DNA of 64,000 nucleotides from assembly GCA_029948255.1 (NCBI GenBank), contig JALIZF010001637.1, positions 434,001-498,000 of the forward strand, read 5' to 3'. Below the pieces are notes generated by a model that searched no databases, had not been told where the DNA came from, and saw only the letters and a list, made by a program, of their open reading frames with translations. The translations under genes were made by a program, and so were the position numbers. Position 1 is the stretch's first letter. The number at the start of each line of letters is the position of its first letter. Shown piece after piece: positions 43,952-56,455 of this stretch. The DNA is from Telmatactis stephensoni. Its lineage: Eukaryota; Cnidaria; Anthozoa; Actiniaria; Isophelliidae.

Positions 43952-45788
43952 ACTAAAAGATTGGAAGTAGATGGGTGATTTTGAATAACAACTTCAACAA
44001 TGTATCGTGGCAACTGGAAAAATCAGTGTTACAAGAACATAACGAAAATGAAAAAATGCACTGTCAAAAGCACTTTTGAGAATAATCAGTGATAAGACTA
44101 CTTTATATAAAATATGCTTCTGCATGTCGCTTGGCAGTTACCGGGTGACTCCAAATTTCATGTCCCTAACCAGCTAACTTTTTATCGTCATTTTGGCTAA
44201 CATAAGCGCATTTCCTCGGCATTTCCTTAAGGTAGCTCACTATAGTTTCGATTCAAAGACCATTCAGTATACCAATGGTAAAAAGTGGATCAGAATATAG
44301 TGCTTCAAATTTATACTTTGACAACCGTACAGCCAACCGTATGACAGACCATGAATCAAGGAACCGTTTGATATGAAACTCATTGCTCGAAATGTTGCTA
44401 TAGCAATGTGGCGTCAGCATTAAGGAAGGTCATTTTTGAAATAAAATGAGTAAAAACGCAAGTTTTCTACGGTGAACTTTTTTAAAACTCACAAAATCTA
44501 TTTTCCACTATCAAACAGCCACTATCAAAAGTTAGCTAACTTTCTGACATCAGAATTTTCTCAATTTAGGAAAACCGAAATTTGACAATATCTCATATTC
44601 TGGTGTCCAGAATATTTTTAAAGTCGTCATACAATCACAAATTATAATAAGCAAAGTTTCATATTATTGTAAAACAATCAACTTCTACCGTGGAAAGTTT
44701 GGATAATTACAATTTAATTGGCAAAAAGTGACCTTTTACTGAATAAAAGCTGTAGCGTTGCTATGGTAACATCCATGGGATCATGGCCCTTACAACAAAT
44801 CCTAAACTCATAATCTTCCATATAATTGGTCTATACGCTGTCAATATGCAAACAAACTTGATTTTAAACATGACTTTTTCATTTAGTGTCAGTATCCACT
44901 ATAACTATAGGGAGCGTCCTAAGGGAATATTGTGGTCTGATATTATACACGGGATTCCCCATCTAAAGTAATGAAAAGGAAAACATGCAGACGGACGCAA
45001 TCTCGAGTTATTTGCAGTTGAGCATTATTGTAAATCTATGGTGTAAACTTTCAGATTACCAAAATAGTAATGATTTAGTCTATTCCCTTTTTATGTTATA
45101 GATATAGCAGATATTGGTACAAGGATAGTAAGGGTTTAAAGTTTCTTTTGTGTAAGTTGGTCACGTGACATAGAAAGCGACATTTCATTCCTTTCATTCA
45201 TTTTAGTCAAACTAGGCAATGCAGTGCGAAAAGCATATTTCGCCATATTTCGCTTTGCTACTGACTAAGCAGAGTTGTACTTTTTCGTTTTTGATTAGCG
45301 CTAGACAAAGATAAACTAGGCAGTTATATTTGATCAAGCGTTTTTGCCGATAAATTGCAATCAATTTAAAAATGAGTAATATTTATATATCTTTTATATT
45401 TATATTTATATTTATATTTATATTTATATTTATATTTATATTTATATTTATATTTATATTTATATTTATATTTATATTTATATTTTTTTCAATCATATCG
45501 CTGTGATCAAATTCTTTGAAATCTGTCTCAATTCATTTGTTGGATCCCATTTGCTTTGATGTGTAGTTTGTTATGCATTCTGTATGCATTTCTCTTTGTA
45601 CTGTATGCAATTTATTCACACATTACAAGATGCCTTTAACTGATTACTGTGTTGAGTTTGTTGTCTCTGATTTTATATGCTATACTTATACTAGGACGTT
45701 TCGGTCACTAACGCTATGGCCGGTGTAATTACCATGCAGTGTTAACCCTTCCACGAAAAAAAACGCCTTGTGCCGTACTGCCTTTAAC
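43952..45788. other. Gene-poor stretch with a TTTATA microsatellite
   Basis: About fifteen copies of the hexamer TTTATA lie at roughly 45393-45486. No coding feature could be supported in the rest. Confidence 0.6.
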
Positions 45789-46065
45789 CAAGAGACCATA
45801 ATACTAAGAGAGAAAACTCAGCATAGATGTTTGTGCGATGTTCGTGGCGTCTAAGGCTATTTTTAGTAACTTCGCCATCGCGCGCGCAAGGCACTTAAAC
45901 AATAGAATTCAAACGGTCCCTTCCGCGCGCACGCCAAAAAGCAAATTCTATTGGTTGAGGGCCTTGCGCGCGCGATGGCAAAATTATTAAAAATAGCCTT
46001 AGCCACCACGAACGTCGCACAGACATCAATACTGAGTTTCGCTCTCTTAGTATTATGGTCTCTTG
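45789..46065. mobile_element. 277-bp foldback element with arms of about 110 bp
   Basis: The left end CAAGAGACCATAATACTAAG is mirrored exactly on the right. The arms continue through GGCTATTTTTA and CCATCGCGCGCGCAAGG with scattered mismatches. The centre holds GC-rich text unlike the neighbourhood. Open frames on both strands are products of the palindrome. Confidence 0.85.
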
Positions 46066-47126
46066 CTTTAATAAAAAATGGAAACCTCCTCAACCGTGAA
46101 AACATTGCCCAAGCTATCCAGCCAGAAGTATTGATTTAGGGATTAGCATATTTATATTTATCTATAAGCCCTTCTCATCCTCATTTAATAATTTTTCACG
46201 AGGTATCTGGCCAATTCTTGATCGTAATTCGTACCACGTACGTGCAGTAACTGGAAATCGGAGGAAGTTACTAGGCATACTGAATTAATTTTGATCCAGT
46301 TACTCCAAGCTGATTTAATAGGCACTTTGCAGCACGTGGGAATGAGCGCATTTTGGAGGGCAAAAACAATGGTTGTTCAAAAAGAGATTAAATAGTAAAG
46401 GACTCAATATACAACCCTGACCCTGGGGGGAATCCATTGTGAAAGGATCGGGTATGCTCGTCGTATTTCTGGGGGGCAAAAATCAGCGATTTGGTATCTT
46501 TTAGGGTGTTAAAATTGAAGTTTAGAATTTTAGCATTTCCTGGTCTCTCTTAGGGTATCAAAAGAGCCAATCGCTTATTGTCTTGTTCTCAAATAGAAGA
46601 AATTTGCCCAACAAAAGCGTGTCGACCGTTCAAGTTTTACGTTCATCATCATAATGTTCATTAGCTTCTTAAAAGACTTCCCATTTAGGGGTATTTTTTT
46701 TAAATTTCCGACGAGCAGACCCGATCCTTTTGATTGCCATTTTCGAAGAAATAACATCGAACCCTGTGCTTGATCAAAGTCAGTTGTATAAAATGTCTAC
46801 GCCAACTAGCTGTGGCTATTCTTCATGTTGATTGTACATCACGTTGGTTTGGCGAGCATTTTTGATCTTTGAAGGTCTTTATGAAGACAGTCTTGTACGG
46901 TAAAGACTCAAGTAATATGTTTTATTATCTTAAATTCATTAGATTCTCTGAAAAATGTTAGTCTCATCACTTCATCTGTGTTTATTGGCTTTAACCAATA
47001 AATGCATAAACTAAACAGCTTTGTGTCACTTGTATATCATTTAAGCCTATTATACAGTATTTCGTGTGTTTGGGCGTGTCCATTACAAGAAAGGGGCACG
47101 TCTTCGGTTCACCCGAGTGAAGCAAC
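46066..47126. other. Gene-poor stretch
   Basis: Contains short G-runs (46425-46480) and nothing that I can identify. Confidence 0.45.
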
Positions 47127-47813
47127 TCAAGCACGTTAAGGCCTGGGAATTCTTTGTGGGGGGGTATAAAATCAATTAATTTTTGTTCTAAAGTTGTTTA
47201 CGTTTCAAAACGTGCAAAAATTAGCATGGGCATGTAACTTGACGACCTTAAGATTTTAGGGTGAAAAGTTTGGGGATTTGGTGGTCACATGACCTTGAAC
47301 CTCACCTTGATTTTGAATTAAAATGGGGTGATGGCTATCATCTGTACTTGAAACATTGTGGTATATTTTCACTTATCCCTGATGGACAAATATGAATCTG
47401 CCTTAACACCTGAACTACCATTGCTCATTTAGGAGATATTTGAAAATGTTTGATTGAACAAGCAGGTCACGTGACGTATTTTGCATAATATCTCCTAAAT
47501 GAGCAATGGTGGTTCAGGTGTTAAGGCAGATTCATATACCTCTTAGAGGGAGAACTGAAAAAATGCTACAACGTTTCAAGTACAGGTGATGGCCATCACC
47601 CCATTTTAGTTCACATTTTGAGGGTGTATCGAAGTGAGGTTCAAGGTCACGTGACCACCAAATCCCCAAACTTTTCATCCTAAAATGTTAAGGTCATAAA
47701 GTTATACATCCATGCAAATTTTGGTGAGGACTGAGCAAAAAACGAGGTCAGAAGAAAAATAAATCGATTTTAGCCGTAATTGGCCTTCAACCCAGGCCTT
47801 AACATACTTGAGA
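47127..47813. mobile_element. 687-bp foldback element
   Basis: CTCAAGCACGTTAAGGCCTG at the left end is mirrored by CAGGCCTTAACATACTTGAG at the right. The arms share AAAGTTTGGGGATTTGGTGG, GTGACCTTGAACCTCAC and a nearly exact 45-bp block around ATGAATCTGCCTTAACACCT, leaving a short centre near 47455-47485. No ORF. Confidence 0.85.
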
Positions 47814-48341
47814 AAAATAGTCACATCAATAAAACGAATATTTTGATTAAATGCACTATCTTTCTGTGTTCACATGACACAGATCTTAGTGTTCATTGTG
47901 TTTCTTGTGAAAAGTTTGCCTTGACTTAGGCCCGAAACCCCCCCCCCCCCTATTGACTCAAAAATGCCCCCTTTTGTAACCTACAGTAAGGTTAGTGTAT
48001 CTGCCGATAACTTCTCGGCATTTAAATATGTTCATTATTTCTTCTTATGATATATTGCTCAATACACCAGCTGTCTGTCATGTGAAAAAAATTGATATTC
48101 CAAAAATTTTGAAAAATTTATAGACATTTTTGTTAACCCGAGTCAAAATCGCTAAATACCGAAAAAACGTTTTTAGAAATACTCCACAAACACTCCTAAA
48201 ACACAAAAACTATCTAACGTTGAAGCTTTAAAATCCTACATAAGCATGCATATTATGTAGCAGTTTCAAGTCGATTCATGCATTCAAACATGAGTTATGT
48301 TGGTACCCCTTTTTTCGCTAATTTTGAATTTTAGTCAAATC
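47814..48341. other. Spacer with a C14-like run
   Basis: A homopolymer C run lies at about 47938-47952. No other feature is supported. Confidence 0.5.
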
Positions 48342-48885
48342 TTAGTGGGTTATGAAGTTCATACGGAAACACTTGAGATTTTGGGCTCGTCGCTCTAGCG
48401 ACGATGATGAGATACTGACAGTAGGTATAGTAAGAATGTCTTTGACGCTGTACCAAGCAATGCCAAGCGTCTTTGTGATGGGCTCTTCATTGTTGATAAC
48501 GATTTCGGTTGCTCGGTATTCTTCCGGAATGGCAGTGATGACCTGCTCTGAGTTGGATACCCATTTTCTTGCCTGCATTCCAGCAATCTTCCACAAATCC
48601 TGTAGCTAGTTGTAAAGTTGTACTCCTGTAGAATCATCTTCCACGCTATCAATTCAATTCAATGGAATCGTCCATGTAAGTTGACTTGAGTACTGTTTCT
48701 GCTGCAAGTGGATAGTGATCCCGATGTCTCCGGGCATTTTCTTGAGCGATAAACTGTGATTCCATGTCCTCTTTCCATGGGACAGCAATACGATATCGAC
48801 TTCCTGTATGCTCCACCGAAGAGGCCACTTTATCCAATGCAATCTTCTCTTCTGTTGTCATGATGGTCAGGGTTTTTACTTCCAC
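48342..48885 (-). pseudogene. Reverse transcriptase remnants of the second BEL/Pao element
   Basis: Piece 48649-48885 has the start of the RT region ([24 protein letters not shown]), then jumps directly to the catalytic YMDD (STYMDDSIE), so the intervening RT core has been deleted. Piece 48342-48596 (WKIAGMQARKWVSNSEQV ... TLGIAWYSVKD) continues in another frame and ends where the element is cut. Confidence 0.8.
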
Positions 48886-48952
48886 TCCGTAGTTATCTAC
48901 TTCCCAGAACTTTCTTAGGATATTGTTGATATCACAGCATTATTTCACGATA

Positions 48953-49744
48953 TTACTTTGCCTTGGTTCTACTGACACAAAGGAGTGAAGCATATGGGAT
49001 CTGTTTCCAGCTAAGACTGATATCTGCCATGGAGTTATGTAGATCTGCGTTATCAATTCCTATAAGCAAATCAACGAAACCATTTTCAGCAGGTTTTGGA
49101 AAATCACAAACATCCAAATGAGGCCATGTGCTCTTTTTACTGTTCCAATCTTCAGCTTTATATCTACCAGTTACCTGTCGAGGGCATGTCTTAACTTCTA
49201 TCTCCTTTCTATAGTCACCACTGACACTTTCAATTTCAAGTCTCAAGGGCATGAACTGCAATGTTTCTATTGAGCTATTTAACACCTGCACACGTACAGT
49301 TTGAAATGGTTCTTTTAGATCCAGCAGGTTAGAGACTTCCTCATTCAAGAATGTCTCAGTTGATGCATCATCCAAGATAGCATTTACTTTAACTTTTCTG
49401 TTGTTTGCTTTTAGCCATACTGGTATTGTACGAAGATAATGTGTCTCTGCTTGATTTTCCGGATTTTGGGTTGTCATGGAAACTGGGTCTCTCTGTTGTG
49501 TCCCCTCCCATGACGAGACTGGTGTACTCTCGGCTGCTGATGGTTGCACAGTGTTTGTCTGTTGATGCAGCAGACGGTGATGGCTTCGCTGACATCCTTC
49601 TACACCACAAAGCTGTGACCTTTTGCAGTCTTTACCTCGATGATCCTTACTAAGACAACAAAAGCATAATTGTTTGTCCTTGGCAAAGTTCCAACGTTCT
49701 TGCACAGTTTTTTTGTTGAAACTGTCGACAACTCCAAATACCAT
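48953..49744 (-). pseudogene. Zinc knuckle and aspartic protease piece of the second BEL/Pao element
   Basis: Contains LCFCCLSKDHRGKDCKRSQL and CGVEGCQRSHHRLLH knuckles, then AILDDASTETFLN (DUF1758-type protease; DDA replaces the usual DSG) and VDLLIGIDNADLH. The frame is open for 263 residues but is detached from the neighbouring gag and RT frames. Confidence 0.82.
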
Positions 49745-50315
49745 GAGTCAAACCATTACAGAACATACATGGGGGCTTACGTTTCACCTCCATCTCATTA
49801 CCTGACTTAGCTTTGTAGGATGTATTGCCACCCGCGGTGAAGAAAGATATGGGCTTGCCCTTGTCATAAGATTTCACTGCTCTTTGAGAATTGGTAGGCT
49901 CTGCGACTTTAGCCTCAACTCCATAGGCCATTTTACTGCCTCCACTCTGATAGTTTTCTTCTTTCAACCAGTTATTTAGACTTATGACAGATCTCTCGCT
50001 ATGATGTTCACTAATCCATCGAGTGTAGCTCTCCAACTGACGCTCTGTCAACTTCTTGACCAGTAGGCTATGCAATGTCCCATCTCCAAGTTCTCCATTC
50101 TTTCCTTCAGCTTGAAGCTTTACCACTGTGACTCTCACAAGGTCAGCAAATCGTTCAAATCCTTGTACATCTGTACTGCAAAGTGTAGGCAGTTTTTCTA
50201 ATTCATCTAAATATGCTCGTAGCTGACGTCGTTGTCCACCAAATTTCGATTTTAATATCTCTTTTGCTTCCTCATATTCAGGTGCAGATACTCCTAATCC
50301 ACGAATAGCTTGCAA
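49650..50315 (-). pseudogene. DUF1759 gag core piece of the second BEL/Pao element
   Basis: AIRGLGVSAPEYEEAKEILK and LEKLPTLCSTDVQGFERFAD are typical of the BEL gag core. The frame breaks at both ends; about 190 bp to the right is scrambled by indels before the N-terminal gag piece. Confidence 0.8.
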
Positions 50316-50507
50316 GGCTTTCCCAGTGAGACTGGCGTAATCTTGCCATCTTCAAACTAGATTCATCAGACAGGTCAACAAGACTCTCAAACAGGGACTA
50401 GAATTCTTCAAATTTTGTTTTGTCACCATCATACATGGGCACTTTTAAGGGTTTGAGACGCTGATAGAATGTTGGGTTCTCTGATCTCTCCGTTAGTCTC
50501 CTTTACA

Positions 50508-51440
50508 TTAGGTGACAAGGATTCTGAAGGCTTTGAAGGACTCTGCAAACTGGTTTGAAGCTGCTGACTTATATGTTGCTGCGGACATATTTACAATAGA
50601 CATGTTATCTTCATTTGATAGGGCACTGGTTGATGTGATCTGTCCTTCGGGTGTCGTATGTCCAATCGATGAAGTACTTGTATTAGGTGTAGACTGTGCT
50701 GTGCACTGAATACTGGCATTAGTCATGTTTTGTCCCTGGGACTGAGTGCCAGTACTAGGCACAGTCTGCGTATTTGAAACAGTGGGGACGTTAGGCAAGG
50801 TATGCTCATCAGACTCAGTGTTGATGTTAGGCAAGGCTGGTGTGTCAGACCCAGTGGGGACACGAGGCAAGGTTAGTCCGTCTGACTCAGAATGGGTACT
50901 TGGCAAGGTGTGTGAGTCTGACAAATTTTGGGTACTAGGCAAGGCGTGTGTGTCTGACACATTTTTGCTACTAGGCAAGGCTTGTGTTTCAGGCTGAGTG
51001 CTGGCACTGGACAGGGTCTTTGCATTGGAGCTTGCAGCTTGCATACTAATATTGGTCAGAACTGACTGGGCTTTCTCGATGGCTTTCTGGCAATCCAGCT
51101 CCAGATCGTCAGCTTCTTTCATTATCAGCTTTTGCTGGTCATATTCTTGATTTACCAAATGGTAATCAGTCAATTCATCCAGTATTACTTGCGTAGCCTC
51201 TAACGCATCCCAAAGCTGCTCTACACGATACTCGATTTCTTTGACTTCATCATCTGTTTTGGGGGTTCGACTTAATGATTTTTCGAGCTGGTGTCGAATT
51301 TTTGTCATCTCTCGTTTTCCTGCTCGTTTTCTACGATTTAATCTAAGCACTTCATGTCGCTTATGCATCTCTGCATCTTCTTTTTGAGCAGGTGAAGTGT
51401 TTTCTGGTTCTGATTCTTCGTCCGACATTTTCATGTACAA
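50508..51440 (-). pseudogene. N-terminal gag piece with degenerate 14-codon repeats
   Basis: 310-residue frame starting MYMKMSDEESEPEN. A coiled-coil region (HEVLRLNRRKRAGKREMTKI ... EKAQSVLTNISMQ) is followed by about nine degenerate repeats of the type LPSTxxxSDTHALPS, then KSAASNQFAESFKAF and a frameshifted end. It is probably the gag start of the same element. Confidence 0.7.
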
Positions 51441-51920
51441 ATGATCAGGGTTACTTTATGCAGACTTACTTTGATTCCTTCAATGAATTAATTGTCAACA
51501 ATGTACCATAAATCAATCCAAAATGCGGTAATTTGATGAATTTTGTAGCAATAAACAATTTTAAAACCACAGATAACTCGATCCAGCAACTTGTTTTCTT
51601 GACGTAATCTTGAGGTGTCAAAAACAATCACAAATTTCCATGTGAGTCGATAAACCACTGAGTACTTTCACATATATTTATATCTCGATTTGATGCATAT
51701 TCTCGATGTCTTATGATCCAAAGCAACCACAATTTTCCACTCTAACGATAAACAGTTCCAAACTTCGATTTAAGACTAAGATATTCCGATACTCGACAAA
51801 TTTTCGATGCCGTACAATGATAACAAATTTCCACAAATTCCAATCCAGATAGTGCCAGTCTACACTAGCCGATGTAATTCGATGCAAAACAATCACAAAA
51901 ACTCCACCATATTCCACTTA

Positions 51921-51937
51921 TCCCTTCGTGGTCGCCA
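51921..51937 (-). promoter_or_regulatory. Primer binding site matching tRNA-Arg (TCG-type) 3' end
   Basis: TCCCTTCGTGGTCGCCA on the plus strand equals the 3' end of an animal tRNA-Arg with CCA. Five A's separate it from the LTR start at 51943. Confidence 0.7.
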
Positions 51938-51943
51938 AAAAAT

Positions 51944-52440
51944 GTTTCGGTGTTAAACTGCTATATGCTTTCTCACACTAAAAACTCTCTAAAACACACT
52001 AAAAACGCTCGCACTACTCATTCACCTCGAGCTCCCCGTGCTCCTCTCTCACGACCAGTTCTAACTGGTTTTTCTCCACAGGAAACCCAACGATTGATGC
52101 CTTCTAAACGCTTCCCCACAATTGAGAACTGTAGTCCAGAGGGTAGCACACTCTCTCACTCACAATCAGCAATGCTTCAAGAGCTACAGCAGTCGTGTAC
52201 CGTGAGTTTGTTTGGAAGCCAAAGAGCGCACCTGCAGCTACCTATATGTTTCCAGCCAGCACCCAAGCAAATCTCCTACTATCATTTGTGTCAAATCTCC
52301 TGGGCAGTCATCACAAACTAGGTTTGGTGTTATCAGCCATATATGAAGCTAAAACCATTTGGTTTTTAGACAATCCATAACTAAGGTTCACTTCAAACTT
52401 TTAAAGGATGTATCATTTACATTTATTTCAATGTCAAAAA
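51944..52440. other. Probable 5' LTR and flank of the second BEL/Pao element
   Basis: Begins TGTTTCGGTGTTAAACTGC. Without a second LTR the right end cannot be fixed. The remaining part shows no gene. Confidence 0.45.
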
Positions 52441-52995
52441 ATTGAGTTTACAACACAATAAAATCATGTCCCATGAATTTGGTTTCTGTTTTGTGGCACA
52501 ACAGTTCATGGCCCATGAATTGTATTCATCTTACACTCAAGACAATTCACGGCCCATTAATTTTGTTTTCTGTGACAATTTTACAAAATTCATGGTCCAT
52601 GAATTTGATTGCAAAGCAGACTTAAACAAATTCATGCCCCATTAATTTTTCGAATTGTGTTTTGAAAGCAGTTCATGGCCCAAGTGTGCTGGACAGATTT
52701 CGGCCCATGAATTTTATCTCCATGTCAACCAACTTTCCTTTTCATGGTGTTTTCATGACCCATAAAATATACACCACCCTTTAGGCAAAACAATTCATGG
52801 CCATGAAATCTGGTTTCATGGAAATTTCTTTTTTTCATGGCCCATGAAAACATTTCTGGGTCATTTTAGATAGTTTTTCATGGCTCATGAAAGTATTTCA
52901 TGGGAAATTCATGAATGCGCCCTAGGCCATGAAATTTTAAAAATACAATTTCATGGTACTTTCACAATATTTCCATGGGATTTTCATGAAAGTAG
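52441..52995. repeat. Array of TTCATGGCCCATGAA-type palindromic words
   Basis: About fifteen exact or degenerate copies of TTCATGGCCCATGAA recur every 25-50 bp, separated by unrelated AT-rich spacers. They are not a regular tandem repeat. Confidence 0.85.
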
Positions 52996-55273
52996 GAATT
53001 CATAGTGTAGGGTATGTTATTCAAAATAAACAAATAGTGCCTCCTCAGCCGTTTTTTGTCTAGGCTAGGGTCGATTTTCTTCTCATTTGTCTTGAGCAGG
53101 GTATGATTTTTTCACTTTTGAGTGTCTTAAACAGGGTCAGGTTTCAAGAACTCCGGCAGCACACCCCTATCCAAAATGGGGTTGAGTACCACCCCATCCC
53201 CAGGGATTTTTCCCCAAAAACTTTCAAGAGCTAGTATTTATGAGTAGGGATAGGGATTAGAAAGCCAAGGATCTGAGGTTAGAATCTTGTTGACTTCAGT
53301 TTTTGTGGTTACAGGCTTGGTTACCAAGCTGTAACCACAATGTCATCGAGTGTGTAAGCGTGTGTACGTGTGTGTAATTCGGGTTTGCCGAAGTTGACAC
53401 GAAGTGATATATTCGGCAGGCATTCAGAATTGACTCGAGGTTTACTTAGTCAGTTTTAGTCTATTTTAATGACTGAAATATAATTCACTCTAAGAAATAT
53501 CGTCTTTTCATTATCCATTCTTGCTCTTCTTGTGTAAATCTCTTCATCTACGTGAACTGTGTTGCACATTTTTCGATAAATATGGCGTTTACGACGATCT
53601 CCCGAAAGAGACAGGAAACCCAGTGCTAGTTGTTTGATTTTGTGATGTAGTCAGTTAAGAAATATTTGCCATTTGCCATAGTCAATAGTTGCGATTATTA
53701 TATGAATATTTCTGCTTGAGTGAAATATTTTGCAAGTTTTTTTGATAAACATTGGGTTTATGAAGACATTCTGAACGAACTGAGAGCACCCGTGCAAGCA
53801 TGGGCATTACTAACCGATTGAGAGCTTGATTACACGGTGAGTTTATACCGCTTTGAATGAAATAATCTTGTTCTATTTTGCCTACACAGCCAGATGTAGT
53901 TTTCAGCGATGTACACAAGCTCTTTTCGATTTATGGTTTTGCAGATTTCTGTAATGCTTGTTGAGAATTTCGGCGACCGTTTGTAGTTTGGATCACGGCG
54001 TTCGTCGATCTCACTGTCAGACGATTGTTGGTTTTACGCTATAGTTAGTTAGCATTTTAAAATGCAAAAGTTTCCTATATTTCTTTGCATTCCTGCCATT
54101 AATTTCACTGTTGATTAGGTTTGAAACCTCGGCGTGTTTACTCTTAGGTTTAAGTCTGGGTGAGTAAACTGGGTTTTATTCAATTAAATATTTTTGATAT
54201 TGAAATTAAATTTACCTTTCTTGAATGGAACCTTTGTGTGTCCTTGGGGATGTCTATATAGTGTTTTGGAAACTTTTGCTACCTCTCGATTGAGGCGTAC
54301 TGCATGACCTTGTTTTAGTTGTTTTAAAATGTGAAATGTCACGTTGATGTCACGCAAGGTGTGCAGAATCCCCATGAAAGCTTGAAATTTTGATTTGTGA
54401 CAAAGAACTTGCATGTGTGTGCTTTTGCTTTCATGTTTATTTTTCATGAACTGTATTTAATTACTTCAAATTATATTTATTTGAATAATTTCGTAATCTT
54501 ATAGCAAACATAGTTAAACTAAGAGCCTCTCCAAAAGATAACTTGTTATAAGCCCAGTGACTATATCTTGACATAAACCTTAAATTCATGATTAGCTGGG
54601 AATTTAGTATACATTTGTCCTATGAAAAACAATGAGAACTGTACCAGCATTTACACTCATATCGTATCTATTGCATATAAATACATAAATCATAAATATA
54701 GTAGCACTTCTCTGAAAACCTTTATTCAAATCACATATTAAATATTATCTTAAATAGCTTTACATTACTAATTACCATAATATAAATTTGTATCTTTCAG
54801 GGCTCGAAATAACGGCCGGTCAAAGGACAATGTCCTTCCAAATTTGCTAGATGACCAGCCAAATCGGATTTTGAAAGGACAAATTGACCTGCCACATTTT
54901 TAGACAAAAAAAACAATCAATTCCCAATTCGCTAACTAAAGCTTTTACAATCTTAATTACATTACATTAATTAAGTTTCTGGTTGATTTTACACTCGTTT
55001 TAGCTTGAATCAATATGGCGATGTTCCCTGCACATTGGGATTCCTGTGTTGTACTTACCGCGCATGTGTTCATTCGTGGTTCGGGATTCCTGTGTTGGCT
55101 CACTGAGCATGCATTTAAGTGGCACATGGTCACAGATCTGGTATATTTGGAAGCTTTTTATCACACTCGATTGTAATAGTTTTGAAATACATATTTGATA
55201 TGCACTACACATGAATAAATTTGACTCAAGCGCAAAGAAATTATCGAATATTTTTGTGTTTTCACGTCTTCAG
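52996..55273. other. Gene-poor stretch with a hairpin and fragments of dispersed repeats
   Basis: AGCAGGGTATG and AACAGGGTCAGG near 53100 recall the repeats at 38.9-39.3 kb. A hairpin TGTGGTTACAG...CTGTAACCACA lies at 53303-53339, followed by a short TGTG run. A segment after a CTTTCAG at 54795-54905 looks exon-like but could not be linked to a gene. Confidence 0.5.
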
Positions 55274-55394
55274 TCTCGCTTTCTTCTACTCATCCTGTTT
55301 GTATTGATGGTAAGTATTATTTAGTGTGTCAATTATTTAATTAATGTTTTATCGCTTGGAGGAACTATAACAGTGGTTCTTTCTTTCCATTCAG

Positions 55395-56065
55395 TGCTGC
55401 CAAATGAAATTCTGACTATGATCTTTGAGTATATTACTGTTGAGGAGATCATGACGTCTGTGTGTTGTGTGAGCAGGAGGTGGCAGCTAGTGTGCAAAAT
55501 CAATAGTCTGTGGAAATGTGTGCCCATTGATGAATGGATGATCAAGCGTATTGACAAACTTCCCTTTTCTACTATCATGAGCCATGCAGCCGCATTCACT
55601 TATTTTTCAATAAGAAATTTCAACCTTAATGATAGCTCTGTCACTATTTTAAGTACTTTAGAAAGTTCTTCAAAGCTCATGTACTTAGATTTAAGTGGAC
55701 AAAACAAGTTACCAAACATCGTCTTCTTGGGGAAAAATACCAATGAAATTGAATATTTGCTTCTTGATAAGTGCATCAATTTCGATCTAAATAGTGTTGT
55801 AGAGTCTGTAAAACATTTTAATAAGCTAAAACTGCTGTCCCTAAATGGTTTAAGCATCTCAGAAGAAATGTTAGATAAATTGCTCTCAGAGTTAAACCTT
55901 TCAAATATCTGTAATTTAGGTTTGTCAGGTTCCCATCTTACTTTTGAGTCTACTGAGATATTGATACTGAGATATATAACTGCCCCAAACTTCTTTTTTT
56001 GGAAATCGCATGCCCTGTACAAAATCAAGCCATATTCAAGGCACTTGGGACAGAATATGATGTAA
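55395..56065 (+). CDS. F-box / leucine-rich-repeat protein, terminal exon
   Basis: The exon begins after a TTTCTTTCCATTCAG acceptor in phase 1 and reads LPNEILTMIFEYITVEEIMT, VSRRWQLVCKINSLWKCV, a clear F-box. LRR-like segments follow (LMYLDLSGQNKLPN, IEYLLLDKCINFD, LKLLSLNGLSISEE, ICNLGLSGSHLT). It stops at 56065 after about 220 residues. An AATAAA signal at 56108-56113 supports the 3' end. The F-box would bind Skp1 and the LRRs a substrate in an SCF ubiquitin ligase (family knowledge). A phase-compatible 36-nt upstream exon is possible at 55274-55309 (donor gtaagt); the start codon was not found. Confidence 0.75.
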
Positions 56066-56107
56066 ATATTAGTTTTCCTAGAGTATGATAAAAATGATGA
56101 GCTCTTT

Positions 56108-56113
56108 AATAAA
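56108..56113 (+). promoter_or_regulatory. AATAAA polyadenylation signal of the F-box gene
   Basis: AATAAA 43 bp after the stop codon, in the sense strand. Confidence 0.6.
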
Positions 56114-56455
56114 TGGCACGATTGAAATGTTCAAGTATGTGTAAAATAAAATGTGCTAAATCACTACTCCATCTTTTTACTTATTGTCTGAATATGTTTT
56201 ATATTAATTGGAAAAACGTACATGGTTCGAAAAAAACATCATAGAAAGTGAAGACCAAATGGGATTTGGAAACATATTCGGATTATATAAACTTATATTA
56301 CATTTTTTAAAGGTAAGTCACATTTGCATGCCAAACAAGTGCAAAAGGGTAAATTTAATTGTTTATTCTACTCGTGACTTCAATTTATAATTATCTGTTA
56401 GATCACTGATTCTAGCGTTCTAAACAGTCAACACTGAGAAACTTCTTCTGTCAGG

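Larger units (their letters stand above)
48342..51943 (-). mobile_element. Decayed, 3'-truncated second BEL/Pao element
   Basis: From right to left: the start of an LTR at about 51943 (TGTTTCGGTG), a primer binding site, a long leader, then broken gag, protease and RT pieces. RNase H, integrase and the 3' LTR are missing. The right boundary of the 5' LTR was not resolved. It differs from the intact element at 5010-11071 in both sequence and primer tRNA. Confidence 0.8.

Noticed and set aside
45863..46139. Open frames of 60-80 residues on both strands
   Set aside because: Both come from the foldback palindrome at 45789-46065.
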